Notes under the pieces: model-generated | Database searches by the model: none | What the model saw: the letters and a program-made list of their open reading frames with translations, nothing else | Told to the model about the DNA's origin: nothing | Program-made: the position numbers and the translations under genes | In this document: positions 43,822 to 52,301 of the stretch, one piece after another | Layout of the letters: every line of letters begins with the position of its first letter | How positions within the stretch are numbered: the first letter of the stretch is position 1 | Source of the DNA: Desulfurococcales archaeon | Lineage (GTDB): Archaea > Thermoproteota > Thermoprotei_A > Sulfolobales > AG1 | Direction of reading: 5' to 3' | DNA: 53,005 nucleotides | Assembly (NCBI GenBank): GCA_009903825.1 | Contig: WYEN01000048.1 | Location: 1 to 53,005 of the forward strand

Positions 43822-45966
43822 TCATCTCATGAAAATAATAAGCGTATGATAAGTTACTAATGTGACGATATACGCTATAAATAACATATAGATTATCGAG
43901 AATAAAGTCCATCTCCAACTTCTAGTCTCTTGATAGATCACTGATAAAGTCGCTAGACAAGGCACATATAACATTCCAAAAGTAAGTATAGAAATCATTT
44001 GTGAGGCTGTGAGCTGTAGAGAGTTTATTGCTGAAACAGGATCTTCAGAACCTGTTATAATTGTTAAAGTGCTTAAAAGACCTTCTTTAGCTACGAAACC
44101 TTGTAGAAATGCTAGTCCTATTATAGGTCCTATACTATTATTTATGTTAAAAGGCTTTAGAAATGGAGTGACATAAGATCCTATTATATATCCATAGCTT
44201 TGAGAAAATTCTGTGGTATAACCTTCTGGACCGAAGTTTGTTATGAACCATATGAATATGCTTAGAATAAATATTATTACTCCCGCTCTTATAAGAAATT
44301 CTTTTGTATAGCTCCAGCTGATCCAGCCGACGACTTTTGCATATGGTCTATGAATTCTGGGAAGATCTATTATAAGCTCTGGTGAATATCTCTCTTTAAG
44401 AACTAATCTTCTAATTATAAAGCCTGAGATCAGAGAGATCATAATTCCTAATACATAGATCCATAGTATCAGAAGTGCTTGATAGAGAGGCTCTCCAGAG
44501 AAAAGTGCCTGAGCAACTGCTAGTGCGACTATAAGTCTAGCTTGACATGGAATAAATGGTATTGAAAGTATCTGTGCAAGTCTCTCTCTACTATCAAAAG
44601 CTCCTCTAGACAACATGACCCCTGGAACATTACATCCGAGACTTACAAGCACAGGATATGCATATCTACCTGAGAATCCAAATCTTGAGAATGTTTTGTG
44701 TAGACCTACTGCTAGTCTTGTTGCTACTCCACTATCCTCAAGAATAGCGAAACCTAAGCTCACAAGATATATTAATGGTATAAACACTATCACAGCACTT
44801 ACTCCAGCAATTATGCCATCAGTTAATAAACCTACCAGAGGCTCTGGGTAGGAGCTCATTAAACTTTTTATGTAATCTGATAAATACTCAAAAGCCTTTG
44901 ATAAAAGACCTGATAAAGAGTTCTCTTCGATTACTACGGCTATGTCTTCTAATCCTATGAGAGAGAATATTATGTTAAGCGGAAAACCAGTGTTTATAAT
45001 AAAGATCAAAAGAAACAAACTAAATAAGATCCCTAGCAAGAGAATCGCAGAGCCCATAGGTTTCTCCATGATCTTGTCAATCCAAGTCTTTTCATAAGTC
45101 TCTTTATACACATATTTAGCTACAGAAGATCTTTTTATCAAATCTTCGATAAAGGCATATCTAGAGCTAATTATGATCTCCGTAAGATCTCTGTTAAGCT
45201 CTTTTTTAGCAGTTAATCTGATCTCCAGAAGTTTCCTATGATCTTCTTTAGACACCGTTTTTGCTATAAAACTTTCTATATCAGGATCCTCAGCTAAGAA
45301 ATTGACTGCGAGACCTCTTAGAGAGATCTTGGATCTATCAAATGAGTATTTAGATAGAACCTCTATTATGTTCTGGATATATTTCTCTAAATCACCATAG
45401 TTTACATAGATCTCATGAGCTGAATACTTGTTTTTGATTAATGTTTTAATTCTTTTTATAAGATGATCTATGTTGCTCTCTTTGATCGCTGATATAGAGA
45501 TCGATTCTACGCCGAGTCTTTTAGAGATCAGCTCATCAAATTCTTGAGAAGACTCTTGATCTATAAGATCTGATTTATTGATCACTATGAGATTCTTAAG
45601 AAATGTTTCTGAGACTAGAATTACAGTATAAAGACTTCTCACAAGATCGCTGTAATCTCCAATCACGATCACAAGATCATATGAGCCCTCAAGCAGATAA
45701 TTTTTAGAGATGCTCTCATCAAGTGTCAAACCATAATAACCATGGATCCCCGGCAGATCTATAAATAAATATTTCTCGCCGTCTATTTCTAACAAACCTT
45801 CATGTTTTGATACAGTAGTTCCAGGCCAGTTAGAAACTTTAACATTCTGTCTAGTTAAGACGTTAAATAATGTGGATTTCCCCACGTTAGTTGCTCCGAC
45901 AAGAGCTATTACGCCCTCAATTTCTTCTCTATTGATCTCGATAGCTTTGACTTTACCTCTCAACAC
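43822..45966 (-). CDS. feoB: Ferrous iron transporter FeoB
   Basis: The N-terminal GTPase domain has G1 G-A-T-N-V-G-K-S at 24-31, the switch segment N-W-P-G-T-T-V, G3 D-L-P-G at 70-73 and G4 N-K-S-D. A helical GDI domain and about eight or nine membrane helices follow, with the two Gate regions (G-C-N-V-P-G and a late V-P-C-L-A-T-L). Length 714 is standard. It imports Fe2+ in anaerobic or acidic settings. The start is GTG with GGAG eight bases upstream. A DtxR-like palindrome lies in the 65-base gap after feoA. Confidence 0.96.
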   Translation of the reverse strand: MLRGKVKAIEINREEIEGVIALVGATNVGKSTLFNVLTRQNVKVSNWPGTTVSKHEGLLEIDGEKYLFIDLPGIHGYYGLTLDESISKNYLLEGSYDLVIVIGDYSDLVRSLYTVILVSETFLKNLIVINKSDLIDQESSQEFDELISKRLGVESISISAIKESNIDHLIKRIKTLIKNKYSAHEIYVNYGDLEKYIQNIIEVLSKYSFDRSKISLRGLAVNFLAEDPDIESFIAKTVSKEDHRKLLEIRLTAKKELNRDLTEIIISSRYAFIEDLIKRSSVAKYVYKETYEKTWIDKIMEKPMGSAILLLGILFSLFLLIFIINTGFPLNIIFSLIGLEDIAVVIEENSLSGLLSKAFEYLSDYIKSLMSSYPEPLVGLLTDGIIAGVSAVIVFIPLIYLVSLGFAILEDSGVATRLAVGLHKTFSRFGFSGRYAYPVLVSLGCNVPGVMLSRGAFDSRERLAQILSIPFIPCQARLIVALAVAQALFSGEPLYQALLILWIYVLGIMISLISGFIIRRLVLKERYSPELIIDLPRIHRPYAKVVGWISWSYTKEFLIRAGVIIFILSIFIWFITNFGPEGYTTEFSQSYGYIIGSYVTPFLKPFNINNSIGPIIGLAFLQGFVAKEGLLSTLTIITGSEDPVSAINSLQLTASQMISILTFGMLYVPCLATLSVIYQETRSWRWTLFSIIYMLFIAYIVTLVTYHTLIIFMR

Positions 45967-46011
45967 TGTCAGAGCTCCTATATAAATAATTTATGAGAGA
46001 TATTTAAAAAA

Positions 46012-46025
46012 TTAGGTATGCCTAA
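46012..46025. promoter_or_regulatory. DtxR-like palindrome between feoA and feoB
   Basis: TTAGG-TATG-CCTAA is a perfect dyad with the same arms and spacer length as the element upstream of feoA. It may be a second operator or mark an internal promoter for feoB. Confidence 0.5.
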
Positions 46026-46031
46026 AGATCT

Positions 46032-46265
46032 TTATTCAAGAGGTGAGATCAAAATTTTTCTTGAGATTCCTCTGCTTAAAGCAATAACTGAGCCTCTCAC
46101 CATAACTATGACGTGACCCCCGAAACGACTTATAATCTTTATTTCAGTGCCCGGCACTATCCCCATCTCCATTATCTTCTCACTTAATCCTCTGCCAGCG
46201 TTTATACCTACCACATTATATCTTCTACCGATCTCGCCCATGTCGAGAGTGAGTTGTGTCATCAT
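46032..46265 (-). CDS. feoA: FeoA, SH3-like accessory protein of ferrous iron transport
   Basis: The 77-residue protein has the FeoA beta-barrel pattern: N-A-G-R-G-L-S-E-K-I-M-E-M-G-I-V-P-G-T-E-I in two parts and a final V-I-A-L-S-R-G-I-S-R-K-I. FeoA stimulates or gates FeoB. It is the first gene of the operon. The operator-like palindrome 18 bases upstream of the ATG should control it. Confidence 0.92.
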   Translation of the reverse strand: MMTQLTLDMGEIGRRYNVVGINAGRGLSEKIMEMGIVPGTEIKIISRFGGHVIVMVRGSVIALSRGISRKILISPLE

Positions 46266-46282
46266 CTCTAATCCTATTTAAA

Positions 46283-46300
46283 TTTTAGGAATGCCTAAAA
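46283..46300. promoter_or_regulatory. DtxR/IdeR-like operator upstream of feoA
   Basis: TTTTAGG-AATG-CCTAAAA has perfect 7-base arms around a 4-base spacer. T-W-A-G-G...C-C-T-W-A is the known half-site pattern of DtxR/IdeR-family metal regulators, and archaeal homologues (MDR1, for example) bind similar sites. It lies within the feoA promoter, so Fe2+-dependent repression is expected. The TATA box of the divergent ridA gene (46313-46320) is next to it, so ridA could be co-regulated. Confidence 0.6.
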
Positions 46301-46353
46301 ATAAGCTTTAACTATATAATTAATTCTAATCATATTCATTTATGGTGTATAAA

Positions 46354-46743
46354 ATGAGGATCGAGGTGAAAACGTCTAAAGCTCCAATGCCTATAGGCCC
46401 ATATAGTCAGGCTATTAAAATTGGAGATCTGATATTTGTCTCAGGCCAGATCCCTATAGATCCTGAGACAGGTCAGCTGATTAACGAGCCTTTCTCTAAA
46501 GCTGTTGAGACTGTTCTTAACAATATAAAATCTATTATAGAGGCGGCGGGAGCTTCTATGAAAGATGTTGTTAAAGTAACAGTATTTATAAAAGATCTGA
46601 GTAAAGCTCAAGAGTTTAATGAGATATATAAAAAATTTTTTGAAGAACCTTATCCTGCTAGGTCATTTGTTGAAGTAAAATCTCTTCCTCGAAACGCTGT
46701 GATAGAGATTGAGGCTATAGCTGTGGTGTCTAGAGATGATTAA
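46354..46743 (+). CDS. ridA: RidA family enamine/imine deaminase
   Basis: RidA hydrolyses reactive 2-aminoacrylate and other imines produced by PLP enzymes. The 129-residue product has P-I-G-P-Y-S-Q-A near 11-18, F-V-S-G-Q-I-P-I-D-P-x-T-G, the catalytic-site Arg in P-A-R-S-F-V-E-V, and I-E-I-E-A-I-A at the end. GGTG lies six bases before the ATG at 46354; an in-frame ATG at 46342 would add four residues. TATATAAT at 46313-46320 is the probable TATA box. Confidence 0.92.
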   Translation: MRIEVKTSKAPMPIGPYSQAIKIGDLIFVSGQIPIDPETGQLINEPFSKAVETVLNNIKSIIEAAGASMKDVVKVTVFIKDLSKAQEFNEIYKKFFEEPYPARSFVEVKSLPRNAVIEIEAIAVVSRDD

Positions 46744-46758
46744 CCACGAATATTATTT

Positions 46759-47754
46759 TTATTTAGATGTTGTCGCATAACTCTGTATCTTCTCTCTTAT
46801 TACAGCACTTGTTGAAAGTTCTGCTATCTCTGCCGCTATAGCAGTGATGTTAAGAGCTTCATGTAAAACTCCTGATAATTCATTTGAACATCTCGTCTTC
46901 ATTATATCACTTATGAGCTCATCCATTAAAGGAGCTCTTTTGTTCAGAAGATCAAGTGCACTGATCACGTTTTTCGAGACGTAGGCCTCTAAAGTTTTGT
47001 TATAATATTCTCTCACTTTTCTAAATATCTCAAGAGAGATCTTCATACACTCCTCATTTAAAGAAGTTCTTAATAAAAATCTGGCTGTTCTATCCAGCGA
47101 GTCTCCGACATGTTCCAAAGATTTGATCATTATCAGAAGATCTGTCGCCTCTGCAATATTTATCAAACCTGATTTCTTTACAAGTCTTATGCCCATGAAA
47201 TGTAGTCTGTCTAAATCATCATCTAACACTAAAAGCTGATCTAGGAAAGATCTTTCTCCTGTGGTGAAATACTTCTCCAAAAGATCAAACATCATCAGAG
47301 AACTACTTATAAGAGTTTTTATTATAGAACTTATTCCCATTATATTTTCATCAACAGTTATTCTAAACTCAGATCTTTCACCACTTTCTAGAAGAACGAT
47401 ACCAGGAAGTTTACTAAAGATCTCGTTAAAAGCTCTTCTGATGATAATTCTATCTCCCGTAGCATTTATTTTATCAAGCCCCTCGAGATAAGAAGCTATT
47501 AATATTTTTGATAACATCTCAGGAGAAGGATATTCATCGACTTTTATATTGATCTCTTTTTCACTAATCTCTTTACTTTCTAATGGCGATATAACAATCG
47601 AGTTTCCTAATAAACTGATCTTTACTAACGTCCCTACACTCATTTTAAGAGTATTAAGCCATTCTCTCGGAAGGGTTATTCCAACACTTTTTTCTCCTAT
47701 TCTTATAACTCTTCTCATATTCACATTAGACTCGTCCACCAATTTAACCCTCAT
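46759..47754 (-). CDS. AbrB-PhoU-type regulator
   Basis: The N-terminal 45 or so residues (R-R-V-I-R-I-G-E-K-S-V-G-I-T-L-P-R-E-W-L) form an AbrB/SpoVT-type DNA-binding domain. The rest (about 110-331) is an all-helical PhoU-like domain with acidic E-x-x-D positions (L-D-D-D-L-D-R-L-H, S-L-E-H-V-G-D-S-L-D). Archaeal AbrB-PhoU fusions are thought to regulate phosphate uptake. No pst transporter is in the window. Two copies of a 23-base repeat with internal dyad cover its promoter, strongly suggesting autoregulation. Confidence 0.85.
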   Translation of the reverse strand: MRVKLVDESNVNMRRVIRIGEKSVGITLPREWLNTLKMSVGTLVKISLLGNSIVISPLESKEISEKEINIKVDEYPSPEMLSKILIASYLEGLDKINATGDRIIIRRAFNEIFSKLPGIVLLESGERSEFRITVDENIMGISSIIKTLISSSLMMFDLLEKYFTTGERSFLDQLLVLDDDLDRLHFMGIRLVKKSGLINIAEATDLLIMIKSLEHVGDSLDRTARFLLRTSLNEECMKISLEIFRKVREYYNKTLEAYVSKNVISALDLLNKRAPLMDELISDIMKTRCSNELSGVLHEALNITAIAAEIAELSTSAVIREKIQSYATTSK

Positions 47755-47777
47755 AATATTGTTTTAACAAGTATTAT
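47755..47777. promoter_or_regulatory. Operator-like repeat, copy 1 (between TATA box and start of the AbrB-PhoU gene)
   Basis: This 23-base sequence is repeated exactly at 47804-47826. It has an inverted structure, TTGTT-TT-AACAA with flanking ATAATA and TATTAT. It sits immediately before the start codon and touches the TATA box TTTATATAA (47774-47782, minus strand), where a bound protein would block initiation. Confidence 0.65.
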
Positions 47778-47803
47778 ATAAAGATTTTCTCATAAAATCT
47801 CTC

Positions 47804-47826
47804 AATATTGTTTTAACAAGTATTAT
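47804..47826. promoter_or_regulatory. Operator-like repeat, copy 2
   Basis: This is an exact 23-base copy of the element at 47755-47777, 49 bases further upstream. About 20 bases separate it from the TATA box on the upstream side. The spacing is close to five helical turns, so two bound proteins could face the same side of the DNA. Confidence 0.65.
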
Positions 47827-47869
47827 CAGGTTTTATAGACGAGAGCCGGACTTCTAAGATAACGAGAAG

Positions 47870-47910
47870 ACTCTGACCTCCTCCTCACCCTGAAGGGCGA
47901 GGCTTTCGAT
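47870..47910 (-). mobile_element. Orphan IS200/IS605-type right end
   Basis: On the minus strand the sequence reads GCCTCGCCCT-TC-AGGGTGAGG, then AGGAGGTCA. It is a near-perfect hairpin (47883-47902, one A-C mismatch) followed by a purine tract and TCA, the same design as the right end at 399-426. No tnpA or tnpB fragment adjoins it, and the next gene ends at 47957, so this is a solo remnant or a minimal non-autonomous element. Confidence 0.5.
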
Positions 47911-47956
47911 TGTAAAGGAATATAGATCTTTGAATTAGAAAAATTGGATCATCCGT

Positions 47957-49057
47957 TCAGTCGATGAAAATATCTTCTCCAGTCATCACATATCGTGTGA
48001 ACCAGTAATATGCTGTCTCATCATCAGGCGCTTGTTTCGGCGGATGTTTAAAGAGAAACGCGCTTGGACCAGCGATCACTCCTCCATCACCTCTATCCAA
48101 GGCCAGCTTAGCTATTCTTATGGCATCAACTAGAACTGCAGAGGCCATTGATTTATCATCTACGGTAAGTTTGGCTTCTATAGTGACTGGGAATCCTCCG
48201 AAAGATCTTCCTTTTATATATATGTACGCAATCTTTGTGTTGCCTAAGAAATCTATGTAATCGCTAGGTCCTATTCTGATCTTTTCTTCAGCCTCAAGTT
48301 TTTTACCATAGGGCAGTATAGATGAGACCGCCTCTGTCTTGCTAAGTCTTTTAGAATAAAGTCTCTCCTCGATCATCATATTAAGAAAATCGGTGTTTCC
48401 TCCAATATTGACTTGATAAGTCTCTTCAAGTAAAACTCCTCTCATATGTAAAAGTCTTACTAGTGTTCTATGAAGAATTGTTGCTCCAACCTGACCTTTT
48501 ATATCGTCGCCTAACAATGGCAGATTATTTTCTTTAAACATCTTATGCCATTTTCTCTCCGGATCGCTGGCTATAAACACAGGAATAGCATTCACAAATG
48601 CTACGCCAGCCTTTAGACATGCCTCTGCATATAGTCTTGAGGCCTTCTCAGAGCCTACTGGAAGCAGATTAACAGCAATCTCTGCACCACTACTTTTTAA
48701 AACATCTATCACGTCATTTAGATCAATATTAAGCTCGTGAGGATTAAATATGTTCCTCATATGATCAGCGACACCATCTAGAACAGGTCCTGGAGAAACA
48801 TTCACACCTATTTTAGGAAGATCTGTTATTTTAGGAAATATATTAGGATACTCAAAAATAGCTTCAGAAAGATCTTTATTAATCTTATTTTTAGACACGT
48901 CAAATGCTGCAACAAAATCTATATCTGATATAGTGTATCTACCTATGAACTCGCTCATCAATCCTTCTATCTTCTCACCTTTTTTAGCTTTATATACAGA
49001 CTGAATCAGTGCTGAAGCTATGTTTCCTACACCAATTATAGCCACTTTTATGCTCAT
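47957..49057 (-). CDS. ino1: myo-Inositol-1-phosphate synthase (archaeal type)
   Basis: This enzyme converts glucose 6-phosphate to myo-inositol phosphate, used for archaeal inositol lipids and for di-myo-inositol phosphate, a heat-stress solute. The 366-residue product has the NAD motif G-V-G-N-I-A-S-A near 9-16, [18 protein letters not shown] at 129-136 and G-D-D-I-K-G-Q at 183-189 with catalytic-type K187. V-D-A-I-R-I-A-K is near the end. It follows a divergent paralogue by 16 bases in the same orientation. Confidence 0.94.
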   Translation of the reverse strand: MSIKVAIIGVGNIASALIQSVYKAKKGEKIEGLMSEFIGRYTISDIDFVAAFDVSKNKINKDLSEAIFEYPNIFPKITDLPKIGVNVSPGPVLDGVADHMRNIFNPHELNIDLNDVIDVLKSSGAEIAVNLLPVGSEKASRLYAEACLKAGVAFVNAIPVFIASDPERKWHKMFKENNLPLLGDDIKGQVGATILHRTLVRLLHMRGVLLEETYQVNIGGNTDFLNMMIEERLYSKRLSKTEAVSSILPYGKKLEAEEKIRIGPSDYIDFLGNTKIAYIYIKGRSFGGFPVTIEAKLTVDDKSMASAVLVDAIRIAKLALDRGDGGVIAGPSAFLFKHPPKQAPDDETAYYWFTRYVMTGEDIFID

Positions 49058-49073
49058 TATAATCGCCTATAAT

Positions 49074-50099
49074 CTATTTATACGAATATATAAATCGCTC
49101 CTCAAATTTTTTAATAGATTCATCAATATTCATTAGCTTAGGAGGATATTTAAACCCGTATGCAGATATTATCTCGATATCTCTCTCAAGAGAAACAGGA
49201 TCTTTACTGTTCTCATCTTCAGAAGTTTTTACAGCTCTTATAACATCTATCAGAGTATTGATGGCATTGACACCATCATAAGACCAGTATTTAACTTCTA
49301 ATCTAAAGATCTTTTTCATAGGCGCCTCAATCTCCATATAAATATGACTAATCCTTTGATCTTTTAAAAAAGGTATGTAATCAGTAGTTCCAGCAACCAC
49401 TTTTTCAACTCCTTCAAACTCTATACTTCTACTTTTAACATCTCTTTTCAAAGATCTTATCTTCTCATCTAGTGTCACAAAAGTTTCTAAAGTTCCTGAG
49501 ACATCAAGTTGATAACTTTTTATGACTTTTAAACCTCTTTCTGTGAAGAATCTTACTAAATATCTATGTAAAATTGTTCCACCGGCATGGCTCATAAGAT
49601 CATCTCCAACTATTAACGACCCTTTTGATATAAATGATCTTCTTAATGTGTCGTTATTGACAAGTTTCTCCGGCGTCATATTTATCAATGAGATGCTTTC
49701 TTCAGATAGGATTCTTGCATATTCTCTAGAAGTCTTCTCTTCTCCACTATTGATTGCTAAAACTGCCACATCAGGATCTATAGATCTTATGATCTCTCTG
49801 AATTCCTTAGGATCTGAAACACAGAGATCATTAATAGCTTTTCGTAAAAACTCTGCCTCATCTAACAAGATCCCTCTGTAGATAGGAATCTTATCTCTAA
49901 ACATGTCAATTTTTGTACAATCTATCTCAAAAAAAGCCTTCAGATCTATATCCTCGACATTGTATCCACCGACTTTTTTATGCCATATGAGAACATCTTC
50001 ATATCTTCTCTCTTTGATCAACTCGAAAAAATTTTGGAGGTTATAAATAGAATTTCCATAGCCAATCACAACTACACTGATCTTTCTCATAAAAGACAC
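49074..50099 (-). CDS. Degenerate paralogue of myo-inositol-phosphate synthase
   Basis: The 341-residue product aligns along its length with the neighbouring synthase, most clearly at G-D-D-L-M-S-H-A-G-G-T-I-L-H-R (165-179), against [15 protein letters not shown]. The Lys at the centre of that motif is Met169, and the NAD-binding loop is altered (G-Y-G-N-S-I-Y-N). It probably lacks synthase activity and may form a heteromer with the active subunit or bind a ligand. The frame is intact and well spaced, so it is under selection as a protein. The operon order is paralogue first, synthase second. Confidence 0.75.
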   Translation of the reverse strand: MSFMRKISVVVIGYGNSIYNLQNFFELIKERRYEDVLIWHKKVGGYNVEDIDLKAFFEIDCTKIDMFRDKIPIYRGILLDEAEFLRKAINDLCVSDPKEFREIIRSIDPDVAVLAINSGEEKTSREYARILSEESISLINMTPEKLVNNDTLRRSFISKGSLIVGDDLMSHAGGTILHRYLVRFFTERGLKVIKSYQLDVSGTLETFVTLDEKIRSLKRDVKSRSIEFEGVEKVVAGTTDYIPFLKDQRISHIYMEIEAPMKKIFRLEVKYWSYDGVNAINTLIDVIRAVKTSEDENSKDPVSLERDIEIISAYGFKYPPKLMNIDESIKKFEERFIYSYK

Positions 50100-50130
50100 T
50101 ATTTTATTATAATGTTTTTAGATAATATAT

Positions 50131-50469
50131 CTAATTATTCTCAAAACTTTTGATTCTGAAAACAGCTATTCTACTAGACTCGTCTACCTCGATAATCTCT
50201 TTGATCTCAGTATTGATTCCCATGTTCATAAGCTGATATCTAAAGTCGTCGATCCAATCATTTATGCCGCATGTCTCACAGAAGCTGCCATCGAATCTTA
50301 CGATCAATATCTCATCTTCTATTCTCAGAATCTTTGCGTTAGCCTCCGGAGATCTATATTTGTTATATATTTTAGTCGCGTCTCTCAAGATCTTTCTAAT
50401 CTCCGTATTAAAGATCCTGTATCTACCAGTTTTTCTATTCTCTGTCATATGTATCCTAAACATTATCAT
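50131..50469 (-). CDS. Small C-x-x-C protein of unknown function
   Basis: The product has 112 residues. The first 40 are basic and helical, then comes a strand-rich part I-L-R-I-E-D-E-I-L-I-V-R-F-D-G-S-F-C-E-T-C-G with C64 and C67, a D-W-I-D-D-F helix and a final beta segment. The compact D-G-S-F-C-x-x-C-G pattern looks like a metal or redox site. I do not recognise a named family. It is the first gene upstream of the inositol-phosphate genes (31 bases) and shares a promoter region with divergent glyS. Confidence 0.65.
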   Translation of the reverse strand: MIMFRIHMTENRKTGRYRIFNTEIRKILRDATKIYNKYRSPEANAKILRIEDEILIVRFDGSFCETCGINDWIDDFRYQLMNMGINTEIKEIIEVDESSRIAVFRIKSFENN

Positions 50470-50503
50470 TCAAGATGATATAAGCTTTAGCAATAGATAT
50501 ATA

Positions 50504-50519
50504 AGTAGAGTTCTCTACT
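50504..50519. promoter_or_regulatory. Palindrome in the glyS divergent promoter
   Basis: AGTAGAG-TT-CTCTACT has perfect 7-base arms. It directly follows TATATAAG (50498-50505), the likely TATA box for glyS, and covers the region where transcription of glyS should begin; it also lies upstream of the divergent C-x-x-C protein gene. Confidence 0.4.
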
Positions 50520-50540
50520 ATCAAATAAGGATAACAGCTT

Positions 50541-52283
50541 ATGAAAAACAGATCTGATAGATATAATAATGATCCGTCTGAAGATAAATATGAGAAGATC
50601 ATAGATCTTGCCATGAGAAGAGGATTCTTCTGGCCCTCTTACGAGATATATGGTGGCGTGGCTGGATTATATGATCTTGGGCCTTTAGGAGTTTTATTAA
50701 AAAGACGTATAATAGATCTTTGGAGAAAAATTTTTATTGAGAGACATCAAGATTATGTTGTTGAAATAGAGACTCCAATTATAACACCAAAAAAAGTTTT
50801 AGAAGCCTCTGGACATGTTGAACATTTCACAGATCCTATAGTTGAATGTACTTCATGCGGAAGAAAATATAGAGCTGATCATTTGATTAAAGATGTTCTT
50901 AATATTAATGTTGAAGGCTTGAGCATTGAAGAGCTTACTAGAATTATTAGAGAAAAAGATGTTAGATGTCCAGTTTGTGGAGGAGTTTTAGGTGATGTAA
51001 AGAGATTCAGTCTTTTATTTACAACAACAATAGGTCCCTACTCAGATAGTATAGGTTTTTTAAGACCTGAGGCTGCTCAAGGTATGTTCACTGCTTTCAA
51101 AAGAGTTTATGAGGCTATGAGAAATAGATTTCCAATAGGAATTGCTCAGATCGGTAGAGTAGGGAGGAATGAGATATCTCCGAGACAAAGTATGATTCGT
51201 TTGAGAGAATTCACTATAATGGAGATAGAGTTCTTCTTCGATCCTAAGAATCCTGAGTGCCCTTTATTAGATGATGTTAGAGATGTTAAAATAAATATTT
51301 TAAGAGGAGAAGAGAAGCTGAGAGGAGAGGAGAAGCCTAGTTCGTATAAAATTATTGAGGCAGTAGAAGAAAAAATTATTTCACAGCCTTGGCAGGCTTA
51401 TTGGATGGCTATTTCACAAGAATTTGTTCAGAGGCTTGGAGTCTCTCCTGATAACATATTTTTTGAAGAAAAACTTCCTCACGAGAGAGCACATTACGCA
51501 CAACAAGTTTTTGATCAGATGGTTAAAGTATCTAGATGGGGCTGGATAGAAGTATCAGGTCATGCATATAGAACAAACTATGATCTGTCGAGACATCAGT
51601 TATTTAGCGGCGCTGACCTATCTATATTTAGAAGATATGAAAAACCTTTGATCATTAAAAAAAGAAAGATCTTGCTTGATAAAAATGCTGTTCTCAGAAT
51701 ATATGGCGAAGAAGCCCCAAGGATCTTTCGTGAATTATCTGGCAAAAATCTTGATGAATTAGCCACAAAAATAGTGGAGGAGAACGGATATATAATTATC
51801 GACGGCGTCAAATATAATAAAGAGATATTTAAGATAGAAGATGTCGAAGAAAAGATCTATGGCGAGAGAATTATTCCTCACGTTGTAGAACCTTCTTTTG
51901 GTGCAGAAAGACTTTTGTATATAACATTAGATAATGCATATGTAGAGGAGGAAGATAGAATAGTTCTGAAACTACCTAAAGAGATAGCTCCTATACAAGT
52001 TGCGGTGTTACCACTTTTAGAACGTGAGGACATGATCAAAGTATCTAAAAAATTGAAGAACATGTTAATTGAAGAAGGTTTTTATGTATTATATGACGAA
52101 AGCGGCAGTATAGGCAGAAGATATGCTAGAGCTGATGAGATCGGAGTTCCATATGCTGTGACAATAGATCATCAGACTTTATTAGATGAGACTGTGACTG
52201 TAAGATTTAGAGATACTAAAGAACAGATCAGGATTAAGATCAGTGAATTAGCTAAGTTTTTAGAGAAAGAGTTTAAAAAATGA
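50541..52283 (+). CDS. glyS: Glycyl-tRNA synthetase (class II, alpha2 type)
   Basis: The enzyme charges tRNA-Gly. The 580-residue product has the archaeal/eukaryotic layout: R-R-G-F-F-W-P-S-Y-E-I-Y-G-G near the start, motif 2 region L-R-P-E-A-A-Q-G-M-F, an inserted zinc site (C-T-S-C-G and C-P-V-C-G), motif 3 E-P-S-F-G-A-E-R near the end of the catalytic core, and a C-terminal anticodon-binding domain (I-A-P-I-Q-V-A-V-L-P). The C-terminal I-R-I-K-I-S-E-L segment is typical. It is transcribed divergently from the C-x-x-C protein gene. Confidence 0.97.
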   Translation: MKNRSDRYNNDPSEDKYEKIIDLAMRRGFFWPSYEIYGGVAGLYDLGPLGVLLKRRIIDLWRKIFIERHQDYVVEIETPIITPKKVLEASGHVEHFTDPIVECTSCGRKYRADHLIKDVLNINVEGLSIEELTRIIREKDVRCPVCGGVLGDVKRFSLLFTTTIGPYSDSIGFLRPEAAQGMFTAFKRVYEAMRNRFPIGIAQIGRVGRNEISPRQSMIRLREFTIMEIEFFFDPKNPECPLLDDVRDVKINILRGEEKLRGEEKPSSYKIIEAVEEKIISQPWQAYWMAISQEFVQRLGVSPDNIFFEEKLPHERAHYAQQVFDQMVKVSRWGWIEVSGHAYRTNYDLSRHQLFSGADLSIFRRYEKPLIIKKRKILLDKNAVLRIYGEEAPRIFRELSGKNLDELATKIVEENGYIIIDGVKYNKEIFKIEDVEEKIYGERIIPHVVEPSFGAERLLYITLDNAYVEEEDRIVLKLPKEIAPIQVAVLPLLEREDMIKVSKKLKNMLIEEGFYVLYDESGSIGRRYARADEIGVPYAVTIDHQTLLDETVTVRFRDTKEQIRIKISELAKFLEKEFKK

Positions 52284-52301
52284 TTTTTTATTAAAGAAAA
52301 A

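Noticed and set aside
47755-47826. CRISPR-like repeat pair
   Set aside because: Only two copies with one 26-base spacer, internal dyad typical of an operator, and no cas genes.
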